This document shows positions 40,874 through 49,507 of a DNA stretch of 64,000 nucleotides, in pieces. Under the pieces are notes generated by a model that saw only the letters and a list, made by a program, of their open reading frames with translations, ran no database searches and was not told the origin of the DNA. This DNA comes from Salinimicrobium sp035607535 (GTDB lineage Bacteria; Bacteroidota; Bacteroidia; Flavobacteriales; Flavobacteriaceae), in assembly GCF_035607535.1 (NCBI RefSeq), contig NZ_JAYDZX010000003.1, positions 62,001-126,000 on the forward strand, written 5' to 3'. Each line of letters opens with the position of its first letter. Within the stretch, counting starts at the first letter, position 1. The position numbers were made by a program, and so were the translations under genes.

Positions 40874-42802
40874 ATGGCTAGATTAAACTTACTTGAAGAA
40901 ACCCGTTTTGAAAAAGTACCTGTTACCGTTGTTAAGGATCAACATATAGCTTCAAAAATAGTAGCAAAAAGAATAGCGGACCTCATTAAAAAAAAACAAA
41001 TAAAAGGCGAAAAAGCTGTCCTGGGATTGGCTACCGGTGCTACTCCTATTGAGGTTTATGCCGAGCTCGTAAGGTATCATAAGGAGGAAGGCCTAAGCTT
41101 TCGTAATGTAGTTACATTTAACCTGGATGAGTACTATCCTATGGAACCTACTTCCAAGCAAAGCTATGTCAAGTTCATGCATGAACACCTTTTTGATCAT
41201 GTCGATATTCTAGAGCAGAACATACATATACCCGACGGAACACTGAAAAAAGAAGACATCGCAGAATACTGTATAGCCTATGAGAACAAAATTGGTGCTT
41301 TAGGAGGTTTGGACTTACAGATACTTGGTATAGGCCGCACCGGCCATATTGGATTTAACGAACCCGGTTCTGCACCCAATTCCGGTACCCGGTTGGTAAC
41401 ATTAGACGATCTTACCAGGCGCGATGCCTCAAGGGATTTTGGAGGAAAAGAGAATGTACCAACAAAAGCCATCACCATGGGGATTGGAACTATCTTCAAG
41501 GCCAGAGAGATCATCCTTATGGCCTGGCATACCAAGAAAGCCTCTATTATAAAGAAGGCTGTGGAGGGAGAAATTTCGGCAGATGTTCCGGCTACTTACC
41601 TTCAATTATCGGATAATACCGAGTTTATTTTAGACCATGACGCGGCATCTGAACTTACTCGTTTTGATACCCCATGGTTGGTAAAAGATTGCCTGTGGGA
41701 TGATAATCTTATAAAAAAAGCAGTCATCTGGTTATCGACAGAGGTGAACAAACCTATCTTAAAGTTGACCGAAGAGGACTATAACAGTCACGGTATGGCA
41801 CAGCTCGTTACCGAAAAAGGACCGGCTTACGACATAAATATAAAGATCTTTAATCAGCTTCAACACAGTATAACCGGATGGCCGGGAGGCAAACCCAATG
41901 CCGATGATTCTCAGCGACCGGAACGTGCAAAGCCTGCACAAAAGAGATCTCTTATCTTTTCACCTCATCCGGATGATGATGTAATTTCCATGGGAGGAAC
42001 GCTTATAAGGCTGGTAGATCAGGGGCATGATGTACATGTCGCCTACCAAACGTCCGGTAATACGGCGGTGTGGGACATAGACGTTCTTAGATATATTGAG
42101 TTTGCAATAGACTTTAATAAGAGTCTGGGAGAAAATGTAAACAAACTGGAAGAGACCTATGAAAAAATGCGGGATTTTATAAAGAGAAAGCAGGCCAATG
42201 AAATTGACATACCTGAAGTGAGAGATGTAAAGGCCTTTATTAGAAAAACAGAAGCCCACGCGGCTGCAAGATATGCAGGCGTCATTGATGAAAATATCCA
42301 CTTCATGGCCCTACCTTTTTATGAAACGGGTAAAACAGTTAAAAATCCGGTTACAGATGTAGATGTGAAAATGACTGTAGATCTACTTCAAAAGATTAGG
42401 CCCCACCAAATTTTTGCAGCAGGTGATTTTGCCGATCCACATGGTACTCACCTGGTTTGTTTCAACATTGTGATAAAAGCTATGGAACAGTTACGAAAAA
42501 TGGAAGAATGGGCACAAAATACCTGGTTATGGATGTACCGGGGGGCCTGGCATGAATTCCAAACCCATGAGATAGAAATGGCAGTACCTCTATCCCCGCA
42601 GGAAGTAACGAGAAAAAGAAATGCCATTTTTCAACACCAGTCTCAAAAGGACAGGCCGGTATTTCCCGGCGATGATGAGAGGGAATTTTGGGTGCGTGCA
42701 CAAGAACGCAATCGTGAAACAGCTATAAACTACGATAAATTGGGATTAGCCAATTATGAAGCTATGGAGGCTTTTGTAAAATGGAAATTCGAAGCAGTCT
42801 AA
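40874..42802 (+). CDS. nagB: Glucosamine-6-phosphate deaminase fused to a PIG-L (LmbE) deacetylase
   Basis: A 642-residue cytoplasmic fusion. Residues 1-270 are NagB, which converts GlcN-6-P to Fru-6-P and ammonia: LGLATGATPIEVYAELV, FNLDEYYPM (catalytic Asp), and LGIGRTGHIGFNEPGS with the active-site His. Residues about 345-640 are a PIG-L/LmbE zinc deacetylase with FSPHPDDDVISMGGTLIRL and DFADPHGTHLV. NagB alone is about 265 residues. The fusion is common in Bacteroidota. No separate nagA (GlcNAc-6-P deacetylase) is in this cluster, so the PIG-L domain could supply that step, an inference. It follows the ROK regulator on the same strand. Confidence 0.93.
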   Translation: MARLNLLEETRFEKVPVTVVKDQHIASKIVAKRIADLIKKKQIKGEKAVLGLATGATPIEVYAELVRYHKEEGLSFRNVVTFNLDEYYPMEPTSKQSYVKFMHEHLFDHVDILEQNIHIPDGTLKKEDIAEYCIAYENKIGALGGLDLQILGIGRTGHIGFNEPGSAPNSGTRLVTLDDLTRRDASRDFGGKENVPTKAITMGIGTIFKAREIILMAWHTKKASIIKKAVEGEISADVPATYLQLSDNTEFILDHDAASELTRFDTPWLVKDCLWDDNLIKKAVIWLSTEVNKPILKLTEEDYNSHGMAQLVTEKGPAYDINIKIFNQLQHSITGWPGGKPNADDSQRPERAKPAQKRSLIFSPHPDDDVISMGGTLIRLVDQGHDVHVAYQTSGNTAVWDIDVLRYIEFAIDFNKSLGENVNKLEETYEKMRDFIKRKQANEIDIPEVRDVKAFIRKTEAHAAARYAGVIDENIHFMALPFYETGKTVKNPVTDVDVKMTVDLLQKIRPHQIFAAGDFADPHGTHLVCFNIVIKAMEQLRKMEEWAQNTWLWMYRGAWHEFQTHEIEMAVPLSPQEVTRKRNAIFQHQSQKDRPVFPGDDEREFWVRAQERNRETAINYDKLGLANYEAMEAFVKWKFEAV

Positions 42803-42831
42803 AAAGCCACTCGAATAACTTTCTACTTGGC

Positions 42832-42854
42832 AGTACCAATTTTAGTACTTTTTT
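42832..42854 (+). terminator. Weak rho-independent terminator after nagB
   Basis: AGTAC and GTACT (42832-42836, 42845-42849) form a short 5-bp stem followed by a run of six T, 30 bp after the nagB stop, in the gap between convergent genes. Confidence 0.35.
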
Positions 42855-42936
42855 CCCCGGCTCCAGTTTTCTATAGCTCCTTCATGGCTCAGTGACAAAA
42901 TTCCAGGGAAGGCTCCTGTATTTCCAGCAGAAAGAA

Positions 42937-44568
42937 TTAAAGTTCTTTTTGAGTCAATTCCTTGCCTGTCTCAAAATTGGAGAATACGCTTCCCGGCCTT
43001 TGGGCTTTACCTCTCTTGCGCCATTTTACATTTGGAGTTATAAAATAATGGATTCCCATTTCGTCAAGACGTTCTCCCTGAGCTGCTACCCTTTCAAGAA
43101 AATCCTGAAAATCTCTTTGAGGTTCGGGCGTCCAACCTACTTCAGCAACAGCAAGAACGCGCGGCCAGAACCTGTCATCCATCATTTCATCGCTTAGAAC
43201 ATGCTCACTCCAAACCGGAGATTCCACACCTATAACCATTGGATCGTCTGAACTAAAACTATAAACATCTTCAATAGAGACTCCGCTTTCTTTACACCAG
43301 TTAAGGGTATTTTCCTGGCCCGGCACATTTGCATGATCCAGGTAAAAATGAGAACAGAAAGATTGGATGGTTCTCAGGTTAACCACAGGTTCGCTATCAC
43401 CCGCCCACCACTTTTGGCTAATCGCGTTGGGGCTAACCTTAGCCTTGGCAATCTCCTGCCAGCCTACAGTGGTTTTTCCGAAGCTTTGCACAATAGAATC
43501 AGCTTTTACAACAAACTCTTCATACCTTGGATCTTCGATCTCATCTCCTCCTATGTGGATCCATGGACCACGAGTTATGGACGATAATTCCCCGATAACA
43601 TCGGTAACAAAATCATAGATCTCAGGCTTTTCAAGACAAAATTTACTCCACCCCACTTCATAACCAGAATAAAGTTCTGGAGGAGTGGCTCTTTTTGGTT
43701 CAATGTTGGAATATTCAGAACAACTCAGTTCCGGATAAGCTACCAGTGCAGAATAAATGTGACCGGGCATATCGACTTCTGGAATCACCACTATATTCCT
43801 GTCGGCTGCATATTTTTGAAGTTCAATATATTCCTCCTGACTTAAATATCCCGAACGTCCTCCTTCAACAGAACCCTTTGAACTTATCTCTGTTAACAGA
43901 GGCTTGCTCTTTATTTCGATACGCCAGCCCTGATCATCGGTCAAATGCAGGTGCAGGCGGTTCAATTTATATAAGGCCATTCTGTCAACATGCTGCTTTA
44001 AATATTCCAGGCAAAAGAAACTTCGGGCAACATCCACCATAGTTCCCCGCCAGCTATAGGAGGGATTATCTTCAATAAATGCCTGTCTCAACAAAATCTC
44101 TTTATTTTTAAGCTGTTCCTTCTCAATTTCAGGTGGAAAAAATTGTCGTAAGGATTGAATCCCATAAAAAGAACCAGCTTCTGTTGCGCTTGTGATAGTA
44201 ACACCCGCGTCATTAATATCAAGAGTATAGCCTTCTTCCCCTAATTCCTCTTCCAAAGCAGTATCTACAACAATATTCCAGTTTCCGCAGGATCTTCCTG
44301 AAGTGCTTTCGGCTTCTATGTTTGCCGCCTTTAAAAGATGCCGCAGCCATTGAGCTGTTTTTTCACCACCTTCACTAAAACAGATCTTGTTTTGAGTTGG
44401 GATCAGGTACATGTTTTCCTTCCACTCTACCGACTGTGGCATGGGAACAATACTGGGTGGCGCACCTTCAGCGCTAATGATTTCTGGGGACTTTAGTCCT
44501 GAACAGGATGAAAATACTGCAAATCCCAGCAGTAAACCAATGGAGGTTTTAATTAAGCCTGAGTTCAT
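42937..44568 (-). CDS. GH20 beta-N-acetylhexosaminidase, lipoprotein
   Basis: Exo-acting beta-hexosaminidase that releases GlcNAc or GalNAc from oligosaccharides (543 residues). The signal ends in AVFSSCSG, a lipobox with Cys22, so the enzyme is anchored in the periplasm or outer membrane. A GH20b domain (about 35-165) precedes the TIM barrel, with the GH20 motifs RGTMVDVARSFF, HLTDDQGWRIEIK, IPEVDMPGH and the catalytic pair HIGGDEIED (Asp342, Glu343). A substrate-assisted mechanism follows from the family. It lies 57 bp downstream of the creatininase-family gene on the same strand and ends convergent with nagB. Confidence 0.94.
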   Translation of the reverse strand: MNSGLIKTSIGLLLGFAVFSSCSGLKSPEIISAEGAPPSIVPMPQSVEWKENMYLIPTQNKICFSEGGEKTAQWLRHLLKAANIEAESTSGRSCGNWNIVVDTALEEELGEEGYTLDINDAGVTITSATEAGSFYGIQSLRQFFPPEIEKEQLKNKEILLRQAFIEDNPSYSWRGTMVDVARSFFCLEYLKQHVDRMALYKLNRLHLHLTDDQGWRIEIKSKPLLTEISSKGSVEGGRSGYLSQEEYIELQKYAADRNIVVIPEVDMPGHIYSALVAYPELSCSEYSNIEPKRATPPELYSGYEVGWSKFCLEKPEIYDFVTDVIGELSSITRGPWIHIGGDEIEDPRYEEFVVKADSIVQSFGKTTVGWQEIAKAKVSPNAISQKWWAGDSEPVVNLRTIQSFCSHFYLDHANVPGQENTLNWCKESGVSIEDVYSFSSDDPMVIGVESPVWSEHVLSDEMMDDRFWPRVLAVAEVGWTPEPQRDFQDFLERVAAQGERLDEMGIHYFITPNVKWRKRGKAQRPGSVFSNFETGKELTQKEL

Positions 44569-44625
44569 ATTTGGAAAATTAGTTTTAATAAATAAAGATT
44601 TGCTTCCGGGTCACGATTAAATTAA

Positions 44626-45387
44626 TTATCCGTAGCGGTTGTTTATTTCCACTTTATCGACGTCTATAAATAATTCCGAAATTTTTGCGGTAACAGCATT
44701 AAAAAATTCTTTGCCTTTTTTCTCTGTTGCTTTCTTAGGATTTCCTATTCCTGTATCGGCGGTGACCATTGACCATTTTCTTTCAGACCAGACCCAGCCT
44801 TCTCTTATTCCCTTTATTTTCGATTTTTTCTCTTCTCCTTTTCCGGCTTCTTCAAGAGGCATAACCAGATCTGATCTTAAATAAAGCATAAGGCTGGTCT
44901 CCATTTCGTCGGCATGATCACCTGCTTCTTGGAAGAATTGGCTTTTATCCAAAATGCTGTAAAAGTTTGTAGTCACCAAAAGAATATCGGGATATTTTAA
45001 ACCCAATTCTCTTAGCAATGGTTTGAAATCATTCCCGCCATGTCCATTCAACAAGATGAGCTTAAAAATTCCCTGACGGTTTAAAACTTGAATAATATCA
45101 GAAAGGATTTGAAACTGTGTGCTGGGATTAAGGTTAATATTCAATTTAATATCCGCCTGTCCCGTATTAACACCAAATGGAATATTTGGCAGTATCACGA
45201 GCTTTGCTTTTTTCTCCCATGCCAATCTTCCTGCTTCTGCAGTAATGGCCTCGATTTGATAATTATCTGTAGCGTAAGGCAAATGATAATTATGAGCTTC
45301 GGTAGCGCCCCATGGTAGAACTGCCAATTCAACCTCGCGGTTCTTTAGATCTTTCCAATTAGTTTCAGCAAGAATGTACGGCCTCAT
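44626..45387 (-). CDS. Creatininase-family amidohydrolase
   Basis: A 253-residue metal-dependent hydrolase. The family metal site is complete at the N-terminus: WGATEAHNYHLPYATDNYQ supplies Glu30, His32, His35 and Asp41. LNGHGGNDF and DHADEMETSLML follow as in creatininase and mycofactocin MftE-type enzymes. Real creatininases form only a small part of this family. The natural substrate here is unknown, but position before a GH20 hexosaminidase in a sugar-recycling region suggests an amide of an amino sugar or a muropeptide fragment. No promoter box was found in the 287-bp gap upstream. Confidence 0.88.
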   Translation of the reverse strand: MRPYILAETNWKDLKNREVELAVLPWGATEAHNYHLPYATDNYQIEAITAEAGRLAWEKKAKLVILPNIPFGVNTGQADIKLNINLNPSTQFQILSDIIQVLNRQGIFKLILLNGHGGNDFKPLLRELGLKYPDILLVTTNFYSILDKSQFFQEAGDHADEMETSLMLYLRSDLVMPLEEAGKGEEKKSKIKGIREGWVWSERKWSMVTADTGIGNPKKATEKKGKEFFNAVTAKISELFIDVDKVEINNRYG

Positions 45388-45603
45388 ACTTTGAGAGAAT
45401 TCTTATAAGAGGTACCTTTTTTCGTCTTTAAAAGGAAATTTCCTTTTTCCCCTGATTACTACCCATTCCACAGTTCCTCTGATCCCTTCAAGATTACTTC
45501 AATAAAAGGAGAAGTGAAAGTGAGTTAGGAACAGCTTGTAGAGTGGCTTAAAAGGTATTCTTATTCTTCCTACAAGTTAAGAACTTTTCAGGATCCTTTA
45601 ATT

Positions 45604-45628
45604 ACTTCTGTGAAATTTTTACAGAAGT
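45604..45628. repeat. Inverted repeat between the NlpC/P60 and creatininase genes
   Basis: ACTTCTGT and ACAGAAGT are perfect 8-bp arms with a 9-bp spacer. It lies downstream of the NlpC gene and upstream of the creatininase gene. There is no T-run, so it is a weak terminator at best and may be an operator. Confidence 0.35.
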
Positions 45629-45674
45629 TTCTGTTGGATCCATTTATATAGTTTGGAAAAGTTTTTTGCCTGTC

Positions 45675-46895
45675 CTAATTCGATCGTTCTTGAGAAAATA
45701 ATTTACTGTTGTTCAAGTGGACTATTGCCTGGTCCTCCTGCCCTAAAATTCTTTTTGTACGCAGGTATCGATTGTAGTTGAATTCGTCAAAGTTTGCAGC
45801 TGTTGAATCCATGCTGCTCACGTGCACCCGGCCCGAGGAGTGTATGAATTGATCATCACCTATCCACATGCCCACGTGCACTACCTTTTCTTTGGTAGTA
45901 TCGGTTGCAGGAGTTCCAAAGAAAAGCAGATCTCCTTTTTGTAGTTTCCCGAAATTCTTGTCTTCATCAACCAATTTTCCTGCATGAACCTGCTGAGAAG
46001 CATCCCTTGGAATGATCATTCCGTTCATGAAAAAAACGGTTTTGGTGTAACCACTGCAATCCACACCTTTTGCCGATGTGCCGCCCCACAGATATGGAAG
46101 GCCCATCAGCTTTTTTGAAGTTTCCACCAGGTTTTCTTCTGAAGCATCGAGGTTTGCCAGCCAATCGTAATATTTTTTTGCTTCAGAAGTTTTGATGAAA
46201 CCAGTGCGATCATCGGGATATTCTACTTCAAAAAAGCCATTTTTGACACCTCTTAATTCAAAGATATTACCTGCCACAGCATCCGAAACCACTCCGGAGT
46301 CTTCAGAAGCAGTTTCATAGACCTGACCAAAAGGTTGCATGAAAATCACTTTTTCTGATGCTTTCCATTCTTCCAGTTCTTGGTCAGAATAAAGGCTGAC
46401 GCCGCCGTGATCTACCCAGGAAAGATATTTATCGGGTGTTTGCACCAGATACCACTCCCCTTCTTTTTTCAGAACCTTTAGCGGAGTTCCCAAAGTTGCC
46501 TGCGTAGCCAGTTCTGCAGAGTGTTTAGGATTAGACCTGATATTTGCTACTGAAATTCTCACCAGCGCATTTGTCTTTCCTTCCAAGTCCTGTGCAGGGT
46601 AAACCTGTATGCTGTCTACATATTCAATGGCAGCAGAATCCAGCTTTTGCTTTAGCCTTGCCAAAGCTTCAGGGTTTGTAGTTTCTCCTCGCAATACAAA
46701 TTTTCCTTCGTATTCTTCCCCTGTTACATCAAACCGCGCCACACGCCTGTCGGGCACAAATTCTGTCTGCACATCTTTGATATATGCATCTGTTGGGTTT
46801 TCTTCAGAAGTAATTGGTTCCTGCTTAGCGTCATTACAGGCAACGAAAAGTGTCGCCAATAAAAGAGCTAAACTATAAGGTTTCAAAAATGTCAT
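45675..46895 (-). CDS. C40 (NlpC/P60) cell-wall peptidase lipoprotein
   Basis: A periplasmic peptidase cutting gamma-D-Glu-(L)-diaminopimelate bonds in peptidoglycan peptides (406 residues). The lipobox LFVAC gives Cys20. Two SH3-like segments (about 110-165 and 180-240) precede the catalytic domain (about 255-390) with VDCSGYTK (Cys280), VVHVGMWIG (His341) and FIHSSG (His352), plus GDLLFFGTP. It is the last gene of a minus-strand run MFS - murQ - GH10-like - NlpC (59-bp gap), all suited to peptidoglycan recycling. Confidence 0.92.
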   Translation of the reverse strand: MTFLKPYSLALLLATLFVACNDAKQEPITSEENPTDAYIKDVQTEFVPDRRVARFDVTGEEYEGKFVLRGETTNPEALARLKQKLDSAAIEYVDSIQVYPAQDLEGKTNALVRISVANIRSNPKHSAELATQATLGTPLKVLKKEGEWYLVQTPDKYLSWVDHGGVSLYSDQELEEWKASEKVIFMQPFGQVYETASEDSGVVSDAVAGNIFELRGVKNGFFEVEYPDDRTGFIKTSEAKKYYDWLANLDASEENLVETSKKLMGLPYLWGGTSAKGVDCSGYTKTVFFMNGMIIPRDASQQVHAGKLVDEDKNFGKLQKGDLLFFGTPATDTTKEKVVHVGMWIGDDQFIHSSGRVHVSSMDSTAANFDEFNYNRYLRTKRILGQEDQAIVHLNNSKLFSQERSN

Positions 46896-46954
46896 TTTTA
46901 AGGCTTTATTTTTTCATCTTCCTTTCTTCGGAAAATACTGATTATTCAAAATAA

Positions 46955-48607
46955 CTAAGGCAAAGTAACCATTACTTTCTTCTCTACAAATTCGCTTTGG
47001 TTGCCTGTTCTATCCACTGCGGTTACCCCAACCTGCGATAGCTGATGCCCGTTGACCTCACGCGGCAAGAGCAATGACCTTTCATTCTTGCTTAGGATCT
47101 TGTAATCCCAGGCGCCATTAAACTTATAGTGAACTACCCATTGAAAAATATCATTTTGAGAAGGATGTTCCCATTCTACCCTCACCTGCTTACCAATACT
47201 TACTACCTCTACAGATGGCATGGCCGGTGCTTCTCCATCTAACCAGGGCGAAGCCGGCACCAGGGCCTTTTTCTTGTAGGCGTTCTCTAATATTCCGGCG
47301 GAAAGATTAGGATACTTCAATAGTGGGCCGATACTCCAGTGAATGCTGCCCTTACTTTCAGGCAACATGCCGCGGGTAATCATGATCTGGCTCACAGTTT
47401 CGATGAGGTTTGGATCGTCTCCCCCAAAATCAATGTTGATCCCCGGCCATAAATGCCTTTTTTGAAGGTTCTCTTTTTCCCACCAGCCCAACAGCACGGG
47501 AAAACTCTGCGCCGTTTGACTTATCTTCCAGTACAGTTGTGGCGAATAATAATCTATCCAGCCCTCATTAAGCCACAGCCGGGCATCGGCATAGAGTTCG
47601 CTGTATTGATCCATTCCGGTGATGGTCTTTGGGTAACCGGGACGGTAAATCCCAAAGGGACTTATCCCGAATTTCACTTTTGGCTTTTCGGCTTTGATCT
47701 CTTTATAGATCCGCTTTACAAACTCGTTTACATTCTCCCTTCGCCAATCGGCTTTTGAGAGGCTGCCGCCTTTTTGTTTGTAGGCGGAATAGTTCTCGGC
47801 ATCGGGAAAATCTTCGCCTTTGTTGTAAGAAGCATAAGGATAGAAGTAATCATCAAAATGCACTCCGTCAATATCATAACGCTTCACAATATCCATGACG
47901 ACCTTAGAAGTATGATCCTGGGTTTCCTTTTTAGCAGGATCCATCCACCACATGCCGTTCTTGAGCTTCACCATAAAGCTGGGATACTTTTTCACTGCTG
48001 AAGCTGCAGTTACCTCACCTCCGGTAGAATGATGTGCACGATAGGGGTTTAGCCACACGTGGAATTCGAGTCCGCGTTCATGTGCGGCATCCAGCCAGAA
48101 CTGAAGGGGATCGTAATAAGGCTCAGGTGCCTGCCCCTGTACTCCGGTTAGGAAAAAAGACCAAGGTTCAAGTTCACTTGGATAAAGCGCATCAGCCTGT
48201 GGTCTCGCCTGGAATATAACTGCGTTATAATTATGATCTTTCAGAAAGTCCAATAAAGCCAGTGCTTCTCTCTGCTGCTCGGCAGTAGAGAGTCCAGATT
48301 TGCTGGGCCAGTTAATATTGGCCACAGTCGCGATCCATGCCGCACGGAATTCCCGCATCACATAGGGTGAGCTGCGAAAGGGCTTATCGGCAGGTGTTTC
48401 TTTGACTGTTTCGGGAGTAACCGGTAATTCTTCGGTCACTTCTTCGCGAGTGACTACGGGAATTTCTTCCGTCACTTCAGCAGGTTTTTTTACCACTCTT
48501 TCCGAAGCAGGTTTCTTCGAGCGAGCCACAGGTTTGGAGGTAGAACATCCGTTAAGACCAAGGGTAAAGGCCAACAGGCCGGTAATGAACAGCTTTTTCT
48601 TCAGCAT
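46955..48607 (-). CDS. GH10-like lipoprotein hydrolase (GHL10/DUF187, YngK-type)
   Basis: An exported glycoside-hydrolase-like protein of 550 residues. The signal GLLAFTLGLNGCS gives a lipidated Cys21. A Val/Thr/Glu-rich linker (about 25-75: KPAEVTEEIPVVTREEVTEE) is followed by the GHL10 barrel with FRAAWIATVANINWPS, YNAVIFQARPQADALYP, DGVHFDDYFYPY (acidic catalytic-type residues) and GISPFGIYRPG. A C-terminal fibronectin-type domain ends it. The family acts on cell-wall or other amino-sugar glycans; the exact bond is not established. It lies 73 bp after murQ. Confidence 0.9.
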   Translation of the reverse strand: MLKKKLFITGLLAFTLGLNGCSTSKPVARSKKPASERVVKKPAEVTEEIPVVTREEVTEELPVTPETVKETPADKPFRSSPYVMREFRAAWIATVANINWPSKSGLSTAEQQREALALLDFLKDHNYNAVIFQARPQADALYPSELEPWSFFLTGVQGQAPEPYYDPLQFWLDAAHERGLEFHVWLNPYRAHHSTGGEVTAASAVKKYPSFMVKLKNGMWWMDPAKKETQDHTSKVVMDIVKRYDIDGVHFDDYFYPYASYNKGEDFPDAENYSAYKQKGGSLSKADWRRENVNEFVKRIYKEIKAEKPKVKFGISPFGIYRPGYPKTITGMDQYSELYADARLWLNEGWIDYYSPQLYWKISQTAQSFPVLLGWWEKENLQKRHLWPGINIDFGGDDPNLIETVSQIMITRGMLPESKGSIHWSIGPLLKYPNLSAGILENAYKKKALVPASPWLDGEAPAMPSVEVVSIGKQVRVEWEHPSQNDIFQWVVHYKFNGAWDYKILSKNERSLLLPREVNGHQLSQVGVTAVDRTGNQSEFVEKKVMVTLP

Positions 48608-48680
48608 AGATCTTTAAAGCAGGTTAAGTTATTCAGGTTATATAACCCTCAAGCCGGTAAAAATAGTGTATTGGAAAATG

Positions 48681-49505
48681 TTATTTTTCAGGTTTATTCT
48701 TAAAAATTTCAAGCACTTTTCGTACGCTCCTGTATTCTTCGAGTAAGGTTGATGCCAGGTGCTGGGAAATATTGAGTTCCTCCATCAACATAAGCTCTCC
48801 ACGGCTAACAAGTTTTTTATTTGAAAGCTGCATATCCACCATTTTGTTCCCTTTTACCCGTCCGAGCTTTATCATCACAGCCGTGGAAAGCATATTTAGC
48901 ACCAGTTTTTGGGCTGTACCCGATTTCATGCGGGTACTACCGGTAACAAATTCGGGCCCTACCACAACTTCAATAGGAATCTCGGACGCCTGACTAAGAG
49001 GCGAACCCGCGTTATTAGTAATACATGCTGTAAGAAGGCCATTCTCACGGGCTTCTTTGATCCCACCAATTACATAAGGTGTAGTGCCTGAAGCAGCTAT
49101 CCCCACCAGAACATCATTTTTAGAAATGCTGAATTCCTGCAAGTCTTTCCAAGCCAGCCCGGAGTCATCTTCGGCATTTTCAACTGCTTTTCGAAGCGCA
49201 CCGTCTCCCCCGGCGATCAACCCAATAACCACATTGTGAGAAACCCCGAAAGTTGGCGGACATTCTGATGCATCCAGTACACCCAGTCTCCCGCTGGTTC
49301 CCGCACCAATGTAGAAGAGTCGGCCGTTGTGATTGGCAATCTTCTCTACCACTTTATCCACAAGAATTTCTATCTGCGGAATTGCTTTTTCAACGGCCAG
49401 GGGCACTTTTTTGTCTTCATTGTTTATGTTTTTCAGAATTTCTTCCGTAGACATCTTTTCGAGATGATCGTAATTGGAAGCCTGTTCTGTCGTGCGGGTG
49501 CTCAT
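48681..49505 (-). CDS. murQ: N-acetylmuramic acid 6-phosphate etherase
   Basis: Cleaves D-lactate from MurNAc-6-P to give GlcNAc-6-P, the committed step of MurNAc recycling (274 residues). The SIS-domain features are clear: IGAGTSGRLGVLDASECPPT, GIAASGTTPYVIGGI and VTGSTRMKSGTAQKLVLNML. It is slightly shorter than E. coli MurQ. It starts 2 bp after the MFS transporter stop, which ties that transporter to MurNAc uptake. The product would feed the NagB/PIG-L fusion encoded 6 kb away. No MurNAc kinase gene is visible in the window. Confidence 0.96.
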   Translation of the reverse strand: MSTRTTEQASNYDHLEKMSTEEILKNINNEDKKVPLAVEKAIPQIEILVDKVVEKIANHNGRLFYIGAGTSGRLGVLDASECPPTFGVSHNVVIGLIAGGDGALRKAVENAEDDSGLAWKDLQEFSISKNDVLVGIAASGTTPYVIGGIKEARENGLLTACITNNAGSPLSQASEIPIEVVVGPEFVTGSTRMKSGTAQKLVLNMLSTAVMIKLGRVKGNKMVDMQLSNKKLVSRGELMLMEELNISQHLASTLLEEYRSVRKVLEIFKNKPEK

Positions 49506-49507
49506 GT

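Noticed and set aside
45604..45628. Terminator of the NlpC/P60 gene
   Set aside because: The hairpin arms are good but no T-run follows on either strand, so it is kept only as an inverted repeat.
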